A stretch of DNA of 64,000 nt from Atopobiaceae bacterium (GTDB lineage Bacteria; Actinomycetota; Coriobacteriia; Coriobacteriales; Atopobiaceae), in the NCBI GenBank assembly GCA_022483015.1, contig JAKVOB010000001.1, positions 186,001 through 250,000 on the forward strand. Reading direction: 5' to 3'. Both the position numbers and the translations under genes were made by a program. The notes under the pieces were generated by a model. That model made no database searches. It was not told the origin of the DNA and saw only the letters and a program-made list of their open reading frames with translations. Of this stretch, positions 8,718-16,346 are shown in pieces (within the stretch, counting starts at the first letter, position 1; every line of letters begins with the position of its first letter).

Positions 8718-9380
8718 CTATCGCTCGAACTTCTCGAAGTAACCATCACCCCAGGTATAGCCATAGGGCGTGTCCTTGTCCTTGCAGATGCGCTCCGAGA
8801 GGGGAAGCGCCACCGCCATGAGGACCGCACCGAGTGCGACCGCACCGATCACGTCGGGAAGCGTGAGACCGGCCTCGACAAAGAAGGACACCACATAGGC
8901 CACCGTGAGCGGGAAGTACCCAAGCCATGAGGTGGCGAACCCCGGGTCGTAGATGGTCCGCTTCCCTTGGGCGCGGTACCGCTTGAGCGCCCAGAACCCC
9001 GAGGTCGTGTGAGCGAAGAGTTCGCCGACCCCCTGGAGGCATTGCATGAGCGCGAACATCGGCCCTACGCCGATGACAAGCATGGCGATACCGACGAGGG
9101 TGCCTATCCAGTTGGTCCACATGTCCGAGAGCTGGTTCATGGGATAGCGGTCGGGTGTCTTGGAGTCAGCCATGACGTTGTACATGTAGTGGAACCCGCC
9201 CGGGAAACGCCACTCCTCCAGCACATGGAAGGAGAGCATCGCCGTGGAGAGGGCCACGAGCTTGGTCTGGAGATCCCAGACGTCCCAGTTGGCCACTACG
9301 AGCCCGATAAGGACCCCGGCTATGAGCACCATCACATAAAGCCAGATGGAAAGCCATGCCTTTGTCAGCCTCTGTCTCAT
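8718..9380 (-). CDS. HXXEE-domain membrane protein
   Basis: A 220-residue predicted integral membrane protein with about five hydrophobic segments. The signature HVLEEWRFPGGFHYMYN near residue 60 matches the HXXEE family, whose biochemical role is unknown. The ATG at 9380 is preceded by GGGAGGTGG; the longer open frame is low-quality. It lies 64 bases downstream of the DAPG-hydrolase-like gene on the same strand. The two are likely one operon controlled by the divergent TetR gene at 10315. Confidence 0.85.
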   Translation of the reverse strand: MRQRLTKAWLSIWLYVMVLIAGVLIGLVVANWDVWDLQTKLVALSTAMLSFHVLEEWRFPGGFHYMYNVMADSKTPDRYPMNQLSDMWTNWIGTLVGIAMLVIGVGPMFALMQCLQGVGELFAHTTSGFWALKRYRAQGKRTIYDPGFATSWLGYFPLTVAYVVSFFVEAGLTLPDVIGAVALGAVLMAVALPLSERICKDKDTPYGYTWGDGYFEKFER

Positions 9381-9444
9381 ATCAGGCCACCTCCCAAGGG
9401 TTGCCGCCGATCGTGGCGGCGACCCCACTACGTTGCCTTGCAGA

Positions 9445-10209
9445 CTAGTCGAACTTCGTGAACTCGGGGTCGAAGAAGACCTTGTCCTGATTGGCGAAGA
9501 GGATGGGAGCGACATCCTGGACGCGACCGGTCTCCTGGATATTGTGATGGATCCACTGCATCCCGGAGGTCTTGCTGTAGAGCTTGGGGATGACCGCCTT
9601 GTTGAAGGCCTTGGCCTCGGCACCGCCCTCGGTCATGCCCACCATGGTCTCGGCATAGAAGGTGGAGCCACCCTCGCAGGGTCCGAAGACATGCTTCACA
9701 TGACCGGTGGCCTTGCCGCCCTTCATCACGTTGAAGGTGAACTCATGCTCGTTGAGGCACACGGTCTCCATCTCGAAGTAGATGACATCGTTGACCTCGC
9801 CGGTAAGCTCATGGATGCGCGACTTCGCACCCTCACGGAAGCCGAGGTTCTTGGTACCATCCGCGGCATCGGTAAGGGGCGTCACGGCGACGTGGTCGCG
9901 GTTGTGCCACAGATGGTAGATCGAGACCTCGGGGCCAGAGAAGTCGATGCCGTTCCAGGTGGTGCAGCACCCCAGATGCTCGAAGAACCACACGATCATC
10001 TCTGGTGTCACTCCCTCGAGGTCATCATGCTGGACCTGCGCGAAGAAGCAGCCCCTCTCGTCCTGTACGTAGTCGGCCCACTTGGCCGAGCTCTCACGCT
10101 TGAACTGCTTCTTGCCAGCACGGACGAGCGCCTGCCTCGCGATCTCGTGGTCCTTGCGGAGACGGTCCATGTCCTTCACGTGCGTCTGGCTCTCCTTCAT
10201 GCCGATCAT
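9445..10209 (-). CDS. DAPG hydrolase (PhlG)-like metal-dependent C-C hydrolase
   Basis: About 254 residues. The protein resembles the 2,4-diacetylphloroglucinol hydrolase family. Visible motifs are YHLWHNRDHV, VNDVIYFEME and, near the C-terminus, WIHHNIQETG, whose His-x3-Glu spacing fits the zinc site reported for PhlG. Family members cleave carbon-carbon bonds in acylated phenolics or related compounds. The true substrate here is not predictable. Translation may start at 10209 or at the in-frame ATG at 10200; purine-rich GAGGACGAGAGG precedes both. It is followed by the HXXEE membrane gene and divergent from a TetR regulator, a typical inducible detoxification layout. Confidence 0.75.
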   Translation of the reverse strand: MIGMKESQTHVKDMDRLRKDHEIARQALVRAGKKQFKRESSAKWADYVQDERGCFFAQVQHDDLEGVTPEMIVWFFEHLGCCTTWNGIDFSGPEVSIYHLWHNRDHVAVTPLTDAADGTKNLGFREGAKSRIHELTGEVNDVIYFEMETVCLNEHEFTFNVMKGGKATGHVKHVFGPCEGGSTFYAETMVGMTEGGAEAKAFNKAVIPKLYSKTSGMQWIHHNIQETGRVQDVAPILFANQDKVFFDPEFTKFD

Positions 10210-10226
10210 CCTCTCGTCCTCATATA

Positions 10227-10290
10227 TGATACGATTGTATCTAACGAGACGAATGTATCATTGGCATGATTGCGAGACAATCGCCTCGCA
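10227..10290. promoter_or_regulatory. Operator-like dyads between the hydrolase and TetR genes
   Basis: The 105-base divergent gap contains several dyads. GATAC (10228-10232) and GTATC (10237-10241) are separated by 4 bases. TGATAC at 10227 pairs at longer range with GTATCA ending at 10260. TGCGAG (10271-10276) faces CTCGCA (10285-10290). TetR proteins bind such palindromes, so this is the probable autoregulatory operator for both transcripts. Confidence 0.6.
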
Positions 10291-10314
10291 ACGTGTAATA
10301 CAGAAGGATTTGAT

Positions 10315-10887
10315 ATGTATCACGTCAAGGATGACATCCGCGCACGACGCTCCTCCGAGCTGCTCTATCAGGGTCTGCTTGCCATGCTCCAGGAGAAGGA
10401 CTTCTCGAAGGTCAGCATCTCTGACATCTCGCGGGTCTCGACCGTCGGACGTGCCACGTTCTATCGGAACTTCGACGAGCTGGCCGACATCCTCTGGTGG
10501 AAGTGCGACCAGGACTTCTCGGAGGTGCTGACCTCGTTCGTGAGGTCCGAGCCGACCCTCGAGAGGCAGGACGAGCTGCTCCTCTATGTGCTCCGCTATT
10601 GGATGGGCCATTCGAAGGACCTCGAGACGCTCATGCAGGTCGGTCGCCTGGACATCATCTACAACTGCTTCGTGGACAATGCCGGCATCGTCCTCGACTA
10701 CTTGCACGGACGAGGCATCAAGATGTCGACCAGGAACTACACATACTTCATCTCCGTGCGAGCCGGCTTCTTCGTGGGCATGATGCGCGCGTGGATGGAG
10801 AACGGCAAGCATGAGTCCGCCGAGGAGGTCGCCCGCATCGTGAGCGAGCAGCATGGCGAGGTGATGAGCGCTGGGGTCATCGTATGA
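10315..10887 (+). CDS. TetR/AcrR family transcriptional regulator
   Basis: A 190-residue TetR-type repressor. The N-terminal helix-turn-helix spans about residues 10-55 (DFSKVSISDISRVS, GRATFYRNFDELADILWW). The C-terminal ligand-binding part is divergent. ATG at 10315 has AGAAGGA upstream; the longer frame is not conserved. It is divergent from the DAPG-hydrolase-like/HXXEE pair, across a gap rich in palindromes, so it probably represses that pair and itself. The inducer is unknown. Confidence 0.88.
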   Translation: MYHVKDDIRARRSSELLYQGLLAMLQEKDFSKVSISDISRVSTVGRATFYRNFDELADILWWKCDQDFSEVLTSFVRSEPTLERQDELLLYVLRYWMGHSKDLETLMQVGRLDIIYNCFVDNAGIVLDYLHGRGIKMSTRNYTYFISVRAGFFVGMMRAWMENGKHESAEEVARIVSEQHGEVMSAGVIV

Positions 10888-10939
10888 GCATCGGCCAGCG
10901 GAGCTGCCCGATGCTACGTGCGCCCTTATCAACTCTCAA

Positions 10940-11014
10940 TCTACCTGCGATAACGTTGCATTCTGGCGCATAGTGTGACGGGGTGTCCTGGGGCCGGACC
11001 ACTCCAACTCCATG
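10940..11014. repeat. Imperfect copy of the guaA 3' end and its downstream flank (left attachment-site remnant)
   Basis: This ~75-base block matches 20838-20912 with roughly nine mismatches. The matching block at guaA covers the last codons and the DNA just downstream. At its right end ACTCCAACTCCAT is a degenerate version of the guaA terminus and is followed by GGTGAATCCGTGCGCC, the same 16 bases that follow the better core copy at 14409. It is best read as the outermost left attachment site of integrations at guaA. The rest of the gene-free stretch 10888-11140 shows nothing else recognisable. Confidence 0.65.
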
Positions 11015-11140
11015 GGTGAATCCGTGCGCCTAGTACCCACGGCCCGCAGCAATGCCATCTGGAGCTTCTGGTCCCTCATTCTGTAGTCTTGAGTGCTACC
11101 CATTGCCACCTCCCAACGGTTTGCGTCCTCGACTCCAATC

Positions 11141-12055
11141 TCATGCGATTCGGTGCGACCCATCCTCAGGCTCGGAGTACACCTCCTTGGCAAAGATTGA
11201 TACCACCCGACAGGAGACCAGGGAGAATGCCACACCCAACAGGCCGCAGAGGAAACGCTCCGCAATGATGTCCTGGGTCAGATAGGGTTGTCCCAGTGAG
11301 TTTCCCGTCATCGCCATCAGGGCGACCATCGAGCTCCCGATTATGTAGCACCATGGCTTCTCGCCAACCTTCGGCATGAACGTCAACGCGACGAGCATGG
11401 CCGGAACGTACACCCATACCCTGATGCCCAGCGACACGGCGAAATGCTCGAACAGCCAAGCAATCGAGCAGCCGATCGTAACACCGATTGCGAAGTTCAG
11501 CCCGCGAATCGTAAGCGTGTCGAGGTCATCACCAATGAGCACGGCACCAGTGGCAAGGAGGACCCACTGCCCCCGGAAGTCCCGAAGCCGATAGGCGATG
11601 ATGCCCGCCACGAACAGGAGAAGGCAATGGACCAGGATGCGCAGGGGCATACGTTCGTCCCGCTGGAGCAGTAGGCGATACTTGGTGATGACCTCATGCC
11701 GCAGACCGTCCTGCGGCCAGAGAGGAAGGCCCTTCAAACAGGACGGCACGACGTTCGCCGCGCAGACGAGGAGGGTAATCCCTGCCTCGACGCCGGCCAC
11801 CGTCCCGAGGATGCCTTCCGGGAGACCGGCATTGCAGCCGATGACGAGACACATGGCGATGAAGAAGTACATGGGGAAGGGCAGTTCGTTCGCATTCGTG
11901 ATGAAGTAGAAGACGTAGTAGACCACCGGAAAAACGAAGGCGACGACGAGCGGTCGGTTACCGATCAGCAGTCCCGCCGTGAGCGAGACCATCATGGATG
12001 CGGTGAGTACGAGGGTCGGGAGCAGGCCCCCGACAATGGAACGATCATCTTCCAA
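11141..12055 (-). CDS. FUSC-like (fusaric acid resistance/aromatic acid exporter type) membrane protein
   Basis: About 304 residues with two clusters of hydrophobic segments (about residues 10-110 and 150-290). The second cluster, including RGQWVLLATGAVL, resembles the FUSC_2 membrane module. Full-length FUSC exporters are usually longer, with two such halves and a soluble domain, so this is a short form. A TTG start at 12055 is preferred because GAGAGGAG sits 8 bases before it; the open frame extends to an ATG at 12130 without a ribosome site. It lies inside the guaA-linked accessory stretch, downstream of a small membrane protein gene. Its substrate is not predictable. Confidence 0.6.
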   Translation of the reverse strand: MEDDRSIVGGLLPTLVLTASMMVSLTAGLLIGNRPLVVAFVFPVVYYVFYFITNANELPFPMYFFIAMCLVIGCNAGLPEGILGTVAGVEAGITLLVCAANVVPSCLKGLPLWPQDGLRHEVITKYRLLLQRDERMPLRILVHCLLLFVAGIIAYRLRDFRGQWVLLATGAVLIGDDLDTLTIRGLNFAIGVTIGCSIAWLFEHFAVSLGIRVWVYVPAMLVALTFMPKVGEKPWCYIIGSSMVALMAMTGNSLGQPYLTQDIIAERFLCGLLGVAFSLVSCRVVSIFAKEVYSEPEDGSHRIA

Positions 12056-12227
12056 GCTAATAGCTCCTCTCGGTGGAGTCGTCGTCTGCCATGGCTGGCA
12101 GAAGTGCTGCATTCGTTCTGGATGGTCCATGCCATGGCCCGGACCGCTCGTGACGATAACGGGCTGCCCAAGCCATGACCCATCCGTTGAGTGACGGACG
12201 TCCGAAGTGCTTCTAGCCGCGTCCGCC

Positions 12228-12614
12228 TCAGAGCCTCTTCAGAGGGTTGATGCCGTTGGCCTTGAGTTCCTTCCAGATGAGGACGCAGTACCAAAGGTCG
12301 AAGACGAAGCACACGGCGTTCAGCGACCCCACGAAGTACCAGTCGGTCGCATGGGACATGCAGAACGAGATACCGACGGTCAGTGAGGTACCGATGAACT
12401 TCGTGAGAGCGATGTAGAAGGACTGGCCATCGATAGGATGCCCATAGTGCTTCCTCGTATAGAACATCTGGATGAACAGCACGCTCATGATGGCGTTCTG
12501 GATGAAGGCGATGAACTTCGCACCCTCCCTGGCAGAGTTATCGAAGAAGTAGCTGAAGTGGCTGAAGAAGTCCCCGCCGGTGAACATGATGAAGAACGCG
12601 AGCACGAAGCCCAT
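12228..12614 (-). CDS. Small membrane protein of unknown function
   Basis: A 128-residue protein with about four hydrophobic segments (around residues 1-20, 35-52, 68-85 and 92-112) and a basic tail ending INPLKRL. No family is recognised. It starts 129 bases from the divergent TetR gene at 12744 and is followed, after 172 bases, by the FUSC-like gene on the same strand. Regulation by the adjacent TetR protein is likely from the arrangement. A role with the FUSC-like protein in export is an inference only. Confidence 0.65.
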   Translation of the reverse strand: MGFVLAFFIMFTGGDFFSHFSYFFDNSAREGAKFIAFIQNAIMSVLFIQMFYTRKHYGHPIDGQSFYIALTKFIGTSLTVGISFCMSHATDWYFVGSLNAVCFVFDLWYCVLIWKELKANGINPLKRL

Positions 12615-12630
12615 CCCGTTCTCCTTGACT

Positions 12631-12650
12631 CGTATGTATATATGTATACG
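12631..12650. promoter_or_regulatory. Near-palindromic AT-rich operator upstream of the second TetR gene
   Basis: The 20-base segment has CGTAT at its left end, ATATAT at its centre and ATACG at its right end, symmetric at 16 of 20 positions. It sits in an unusually AT-rich patch between the divergent membrane-protein and TetR genes. Position and symmetry fit a TetR binding site. Confidence 0.5.
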
Positions 12651-12743
12651 TTTGTATATTCTCGAGAAGGAGTATGTGATTCAGCCACAGCCAGAACGGT
12701 TGGCATAGGCGAACATGCGCACATTCACGGAAGTGAGCATCAT

Positions 12744-13289
12744 ATGCAGAGGAAGCTGTCGAGGACGAGAAGGGACATCATCGTCGCCCTCCTTGAGCTG
12801 CTGAAAACGAATAGCCTCGCCGAGATCACAATCACTCAGATCGCACAGGAAGCGAAGGTCGCAAGAAGGACGTTCTATCTGAACTACCAGAACAAAGAAG
12901 GGGTGATGAAGGACTACATCGAGGTGTTGTTCGATGAGTTCAGCAGATCCTTGCAGACAGCGGGGAGCAGAGACTCCCGACATGACACGATTGCATTCTT
13001 TCGCTTCTGGAAGGAACACCGGGAATTCCTCCTCTTGCTACAGAGGAACAGCCTTCTGAATCTGCTGCTTGATGAATATGAGCAGATGTTGGAAGAAACG
13101 ACCCTGTTCAGCATCGAGAACGTCATGGAGAAGGACGTCGGCGCGAAGCAGATGCGCTATGTGAGGGTCGTATTGGCAGCTTCGCTCATGGGGATGCTGC
13201 TGGAATGGGTCGAGTCAGGTTTTCGCGAAGAGCCGGAAGAGCTCGCGGAAGTCATGGAGAACATGATGTACCACCGCAAACAAGAGTAG
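12744..13289 (+). CDS. TetR/AcrR family transcriptional regulator
   Basis: A 181-residue TetR-type regulator. The helix-turn-helix region (about residues 8-55) includes SLAEITITQIAQEAKVARRTFYLNYQNKEGVMKDYI. The C-terminal half resembles the TetR_C domains found in many Firmicutes and Coriobacteriia regulators. The ATG at 12744 is preceded by GGAAGTGAG; the longer frame upstream overlaps the promoter and is not conserved. It is divergent from the membrane-protein gene at 12228-12614, which it probably controls. GC content is lower here than in the flanking core genome, consistent with imported DNA. Confidence 0.87.
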   Translation: MQRKLSRTRRDIIVALLELLKTNSLAEITITQIAQEAKVARRTFYLNYQNKEGVMKDYIEVLFDEFSRSLQTAGSRDSRHDTIAFFRFWKEHREFLLLLQRNSLLNLLLDEYEQMLEETTLFSIENVMEKDVGAKQMRYVRVVLAASLMGMLLEWVESGFREEPEELAEVMENMMYHRKQE

Positions 13290-13315
13290 ATGGACTCTGA
13301 GACTAGGTAGGAGGC

Positions 13316-13418
13316 GAATCCGTGCGCCCAGTTCCTCCTGTGCGTCGTGATGTCATCCGATGCCCCAGGTTCGCCGATTTGACGCTTCGTGTGGTACCCA
13401 TCTGGTACCCGGCACCTC
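13316..13418. repeat. Element-end repeat, copy 1
   Basis: This ~100-base block begins GAATCCGTGCGCCCAGTTCC and matches 14428-14526. The first ~37 bases are nearly identical; the rest is patchy, ending with similar ACCCATCTGGTACC and ACCCATTTGGCACC segments. The same first 13 bases also follow the degenerate guaA core at 11018. It probably marks the left end of another integrated element. A guaA core copy is not clearly preserved next to it. Confidence 0.6.
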
Positions 13419-13441
13419 AAAACGAGTGCCTCCCCTCAAGG

Positions 13442-13939
13442 CTATCGGAGAGCCTCGATACGCCGCGCGACCTCGTCAGGGGAGAGCGAGGTCGTGTCGA
13501 CTTTCTCGGTCTCGAGCGAAGCATAGAGCGGCAACCTGGTCACGCTCCTCTCGATGACGTCAGGCTCACGCAGGCCAGCGTCCACATCATGCGCCAGACG
13601 GTCACGAAGCGTCTGCTCGTCACAGGTGAGCGACACCGTGACGACACGTACGTCCTCGAGGTCGAGAGGCGACAGGATCCCATCGATGATGGACCGCTCG
13701 TGCATGACCCAGCAGAAGACGACGTTGTCGATGGCTGGGCAGGCGAGGAAGTTGGTCAGGCAGGTGACGATGTTGCCCATCACCATGCGCTTGGTCTCGT
13801 CCGTCACGCGAAAAGGATGCAGGTCCCAGCACCAGTCGCCATCGAGAAAGACGCTGTTCGGCAGGTCATCGGCCATAATCTTGCAGACGGTCGTCTTGCC
13901 CACGCCCATCGTGCCACCCACGACATAGAGCGTCCTCAT
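13442..13939 (-). CDS. Small P-loop kinase / AAA-type ATP-binding protein
   Basis: A 165-residue nucleoside-kinase-like protein. The N-terminal Walker A is GGTMGVGKTT (about residues 8-17), followed by a conserved-looking LDGDWCWDLHPF segment. Near the C-terminus RSVTRLPLYASLET resembles the lid region of small kinases. Such genes phosphorylate small substrates in some families, but this substrate is unknown. It lies in the accessory stretch between two element-end repeats and 12 bases downstream of an ATPase remnant. Length suggests it is intact. Confidence 0.75.
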   Translation of the reverse strand: MRTLYVVGGTMGVGKTTVCKIMADDLPNSVFLDGDWCWDLHPFRVTDETKRMVMGNIVTCLTNFLACPAIDNVVFCWVMHERSIIDGILSPLDLEDVRVVTVSLTCDEQTLRDRLAHDVDAGLREPDVIERSVTRLPLYASLETEKVDTTSLSPDEVARRIEALR

Positions 13940-13951
13940 GCCCGCGCCTCC

Positions 13952-14331
13952 CTAGATGGCCCAGACGGGAACGGCCTGCACGTCACGCGTGATGAGATAG
14001 GGCTCCTTCGTCTGGCAGATGACGGCGCCCTCCCCCACCTCGTAATCCGTAAGGGAGTCCAAGGCCGAGAAGTGCTTGATCGCATCGGTCCCGACGGTGA
14101 AGCCCGTCTTCACCTCCACGGGGTGCAGCACATGGCCCTCCTGTATGACGAGGTCGATCTCGCGCTTTCGGGAGTCACGGTAGAACCAGACGTCACGTAC
14201 GTTCCTGCCCGCATTCATATAGCTCTTGAGCACCTCGGAGACCACGAAGGTCTAGCACCCGTGACGAGGACCACCTTCGACTGCCGGAGTCGCTCGTCAA
14301 GCGTCTCTTCTAACTCGCGCTCGATATACAT
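13952..14331 (-). pseudogene. Deletion remnant of an AAA/DUF4143 ATPase
   Basis: Only both ends of a ~400-residue ATPase remain. The 5' part (14331 to about 14260) encodes MYIERELEETLDERLRQ and VVLVTGAR, the start of such ATPases just before the Walker A loop. The 3' part encodes FVVSEVLKSYMNAG, FYRDSRKREIDLVIQEG and HPVEVKTG, the DUF4143/nuclease-like C-terminus. The two parts are joined out of frame at about 14250, so the P-loop and AAA core are gone. Intact relatives have been discussed as antitoxin-like or mobile-element ATPases; no function is expected here. Confidence 0.75.
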
Positions 14332-14408
14332 GCGGATGCTCCCCTCTTTGGGTTCATCCTAGAGTGTACCGGTGAGTTTGCAAGATTTGGAGTTGTACTC
14401 CAAATCTT

Positions 14409-14423
14409 CTACTCCCACTCGAT
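14409..14423. repeat. guaA attachment core copy (internal att site)
   Basis: CTACTCCCACTCGAT here is identical to the last 15 bases of guaA (20898-20912) in the same orientation. Directly to its right, GGTGAATCCGTGCGCC begins the element-end repeat. A perfect displaced copy of a gene's 3' end is the usual trace of site-specific integration. It bounds a putative element spanning 14424-20897. Confidence 0.7.
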
Positions 14424-14427
14424 TGGT

Positions 14428-14526
14428 GAATCCGTGCGCCCAGTTCCTCCCGTGCGTCGTGATGGCGTGCCGTGTCCCAGGTTCGGCGAATCCGTGGTTT
14501 CATTGACACCCATTTGGCACCTCGGA
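14428..14526. repeat. Element-end repeat, copy 2
   Basis: This block matches 13316-13418. It directly follows the perfect guaA core copy at 14409-14423, which defines it as the inner left end of an integrated element. Short internal direct repeats such as GAATCCGTG (14428 and 14488) could be recombinase arm sites; that is inference. The gene-free stretch 14332-14604 holds nothing else identifiable. Confidence 0.6.
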
Positions 14527-14604
14527 GCCAACGACTATTGATCGGCCCATGACCGAGACGGACGCTCTCCCCCATCGCCACAGGGAAAGATGCCCCGGCG
14601 AGCC

Positions 14605-15609
14605 CTACCTCGCGACATATCCCGTGGACCGTCCGCGACCGACCTTCTCGATCGCACCCGCATCGAGGAGTTCTTTGAGCGTTCGCTCCACAGTGGTCTG
14701 GGATATGTCGGGGCACTCGACCAGGGTGTCTGACTTGGTGACCTTCCCGAGCCTTCCCTCGAAGTCGCGATACGCTGCCAGGACGGTACCCGGCAGGTAC
14801 CGGACGATGGGAGCATAGTCGCAGGTCCCCTCGTGCCAGCCCACCAAGCTCTGACGCAGGGCGTCATGGTAGGCCTGCTTGGTCTGCTTGGTCTGCTTGG
14901 TCTGCTTGGTCTGCTCGATGATCCTCTCGATGCTGACGTACCTGCCGACCAGATACCCGCTCCGATAGAGGAGGAGCATAATCAGACGACTCATGCGTCC
15001 GTTGCCATCGTTGAGCGGGTGGATGCAGACGAAGTCGAACATGAACATGCAGGCAAGCAGCAGTGGGTCGTACCTCTACATCGAGACGGCATCACGGTAC
15101 GTGGCGCATAGCCCCTCGACGGCGTCGGGCGTCTCAATGGCAGACAGTGGCCTGAAGCACAGGTGGCTTGCCCCAGCCGCATCGAACTCGACGATGGCGT
15201 TGTCCGAGTCCTTCCAGCGGCCTCCGTACGAGAACGCCGTATGACGGTAGAGGTCCCGATGGAGCTGGAGAATCACGCCGGGCTTGACCTCTATGTGCTC
15301 GTAGTCCTCGTGGATGGTCGCCAGCACGTCCCGATAGCCAGCGATCTCCGCCTCGTCGCGGTCCCGCGGCTCTATCCGCTGGGACACGAGCTTCGCGAGG
15401 CGGCCATCCGTCGTACGGATCCCCTCGATACGGTTGGAAGCCCCCGTGCTCTTGATCCGCGCCTCCTCGCAGAGTTTGTCGAGGACGTCGGGTTTGGTCG
15501 CGAGGTAGAGGTCCTACCTACCCTTGAACTCATGGATGGCAGACGCCATGTTGGTGATGTCTGGAGACATGAGGACGTCGGGAAGTCCAGTGTAGTCGAA
15601 CGACCTCAT
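14605..15609 (-). pseudogene. Fic-domain AMP transferase gene interrupted by two in-frame TAG codons
   Basis: One uninterrupted frame of 335 codons encodes a complete Fic/DUF4172-type protein apart from two TAG codons, at 15514-15516 and 15076-15078. The order is an N-terminal helix region (HEFKGR, LYLATKPDVLDKL), the inhibitory/Fic_N-like STGASNRIEGI, the IHEDYEHIEVKPGVILQLHRDLY segment, the Fic motif HPLNDGNGRMSR and a winged-helix C-terminus. The ATG at 15609 starts MRSFDYTGLPD. Fic proteins transfer AMP to target hydroxyls. No frameshift is present, so decay is recent or the TAGs are read through. A 9-base tandem repeat near 14875 adds QTK units. It lies just inside the left end of the guaA-linked element. 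Confidence 0.85.
14875..14910. repeat. 9-bp tandem repeat (four units) inside the Fic frame
   Basis: CTGCTTGGT is repeated four times perfectly, followed by a partial unit. On the coding strand it adds repeats of Gln-Thr-Lys after ERIIE. Related Fic proteins have about one such unit, so this is a slippage expansion that keeps the frame. Confidence 0.85.
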
Positions 15610-15640
15610 TACGGTCCCTTCTGCCTCATCCATCTATTTA

Positions 15641-15668
15641 CTGCATCATTTTGCGTTATTTGATGCAG
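15641..15668. promoter_or_regulatory. Inverted repeat upstream of the Fic gene
   Basis: CTGCATCA (15641-15648) and TGATGCAG (15661-15668) are perfect inverted arms separated by 12 AT-rich bases. The dyad lies 32 bases upstream of the Fic start codon, where a repressor could act. The gene-free stretch 15610-15827 holds nothing else clear. Confidence 0.5.
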
Positions 15669-15827
15669 ATAGTACATGCATGGGACAGAGGGAGCGGCGA
15701 CGTTGTCTGCATACGAGTCGGTCCTTCGATGCGCTGAGCAAAGGCCATGCTGGTCATCATGCCCATCGTGGACATGGAGAGCACCTCGTGTCCAGGTTGT
15801 ATAGAGAATGGCCTGTAGTAGGCCCCG

Positions 15828-16085
15828 TCAGTACACGCCCCGCGACTTCCAATCCACAGGCGCACCGGTCTCCTCGTCATACTCCTTGCGCGATGAGTCG
15901 TAGCCCCTGTCACACACGGGGCACCAGACATAGGCCTCACCAATCGGGTCTCGGTCGCATGTCTTGGCCAGCATCTCATGTCCGCAGTTCAGACATGGAT
16001 GGGGCATGGACTCGGGATGCGCCGCGAGCCACTGCCCATAGGTCATGCGCGGAGGCAACCCCCCATTGACTAGTGATAGCGCCAT
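15828..16085 (-). CDS. Small zinc-ribbon-like protein (phage type)
   Basis: An 85-residue protein with two Cys pairs, CLNCGH and CPVCDRGYD, about 22 residues apart, as in a zinc ribbon. The N-terminus reads NGGLPPRMTYGQWLAAHPE. The ATG at 16085 has GGGGAGC 8 bases upstream; an upstream in-frame start at 16139 lacks one. No named family is recognised. It lies at the left edge of the prophage-like segment, opposite in direction to the lysis cassette. A DNA- or RNA-binding role is possible but not shown. Confidence 0.6.
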   Translation of the reverse strand: MALSLVNGGLPPRMTYGQWLAAHPESMPHPCLNCGHEMLAKTCDRDPIGEAYVWCPVCDRGYDSSRKEYDEETGAPVDWKSRGVY

Positions 16086-16155
16086 ATTTCCCAGCTCCCC
16101 TTGGACGTCCCTGCCATCGCACAATGGCACCAAGCACACGTCATTGGCATGGGTC

Positions 16156-16248
16156 TCAGCCCTTGAACGGGATGCTGAGGATCCCCACTACCACCGCCAG
16201 CGGCGCTAGTAACGCGACTATCAGCATCTTGCCGATCGCCCTGAGCAT
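16156..16248 (-). CDS. 30-residue single-span membrane peptide (putative)
   Basis: A short frame encoding MLRAIGKMLIVALLAPLAVV and ending SIPFKG. A single hydrophobic span follows a basic N-terminus. AAGGGTGG precedes the ATG at 16248. It lies 70 bases upstream of the zinc-ribbon gene on the same strand. Hydrophobic phage peptides of this size are common next to lysis genes, but there is no further evidence. Confidence 0.35.
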   Translation of the reverse strand: MLRAIGKMLIVALLAPLAVVVGILSIPFKG

Positions 16249-16346
16249 GTCTGCCACCCTTCTCTCGTAGAGCTATGGGGCAGCGCAGACCCTATCACCC
16301 GACTGGGACACAAATGCCTCCCCACCACGTCGAGAGGCACAACAAC

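Noticed and set aside
10888-11140. Search for an integrase or excisionase gene beside the left attachment copy
   Set aside because: No frame in this stretch shows integrase residues; it holds only repeat sequence and an unassigned flank.
14877-14912. Four-unit repeat considered as a CRISPR-like array
   Set aside because: Units are 9 bases and directly abut, with no spacers; it is a coding minisatellite in the Fic frame.
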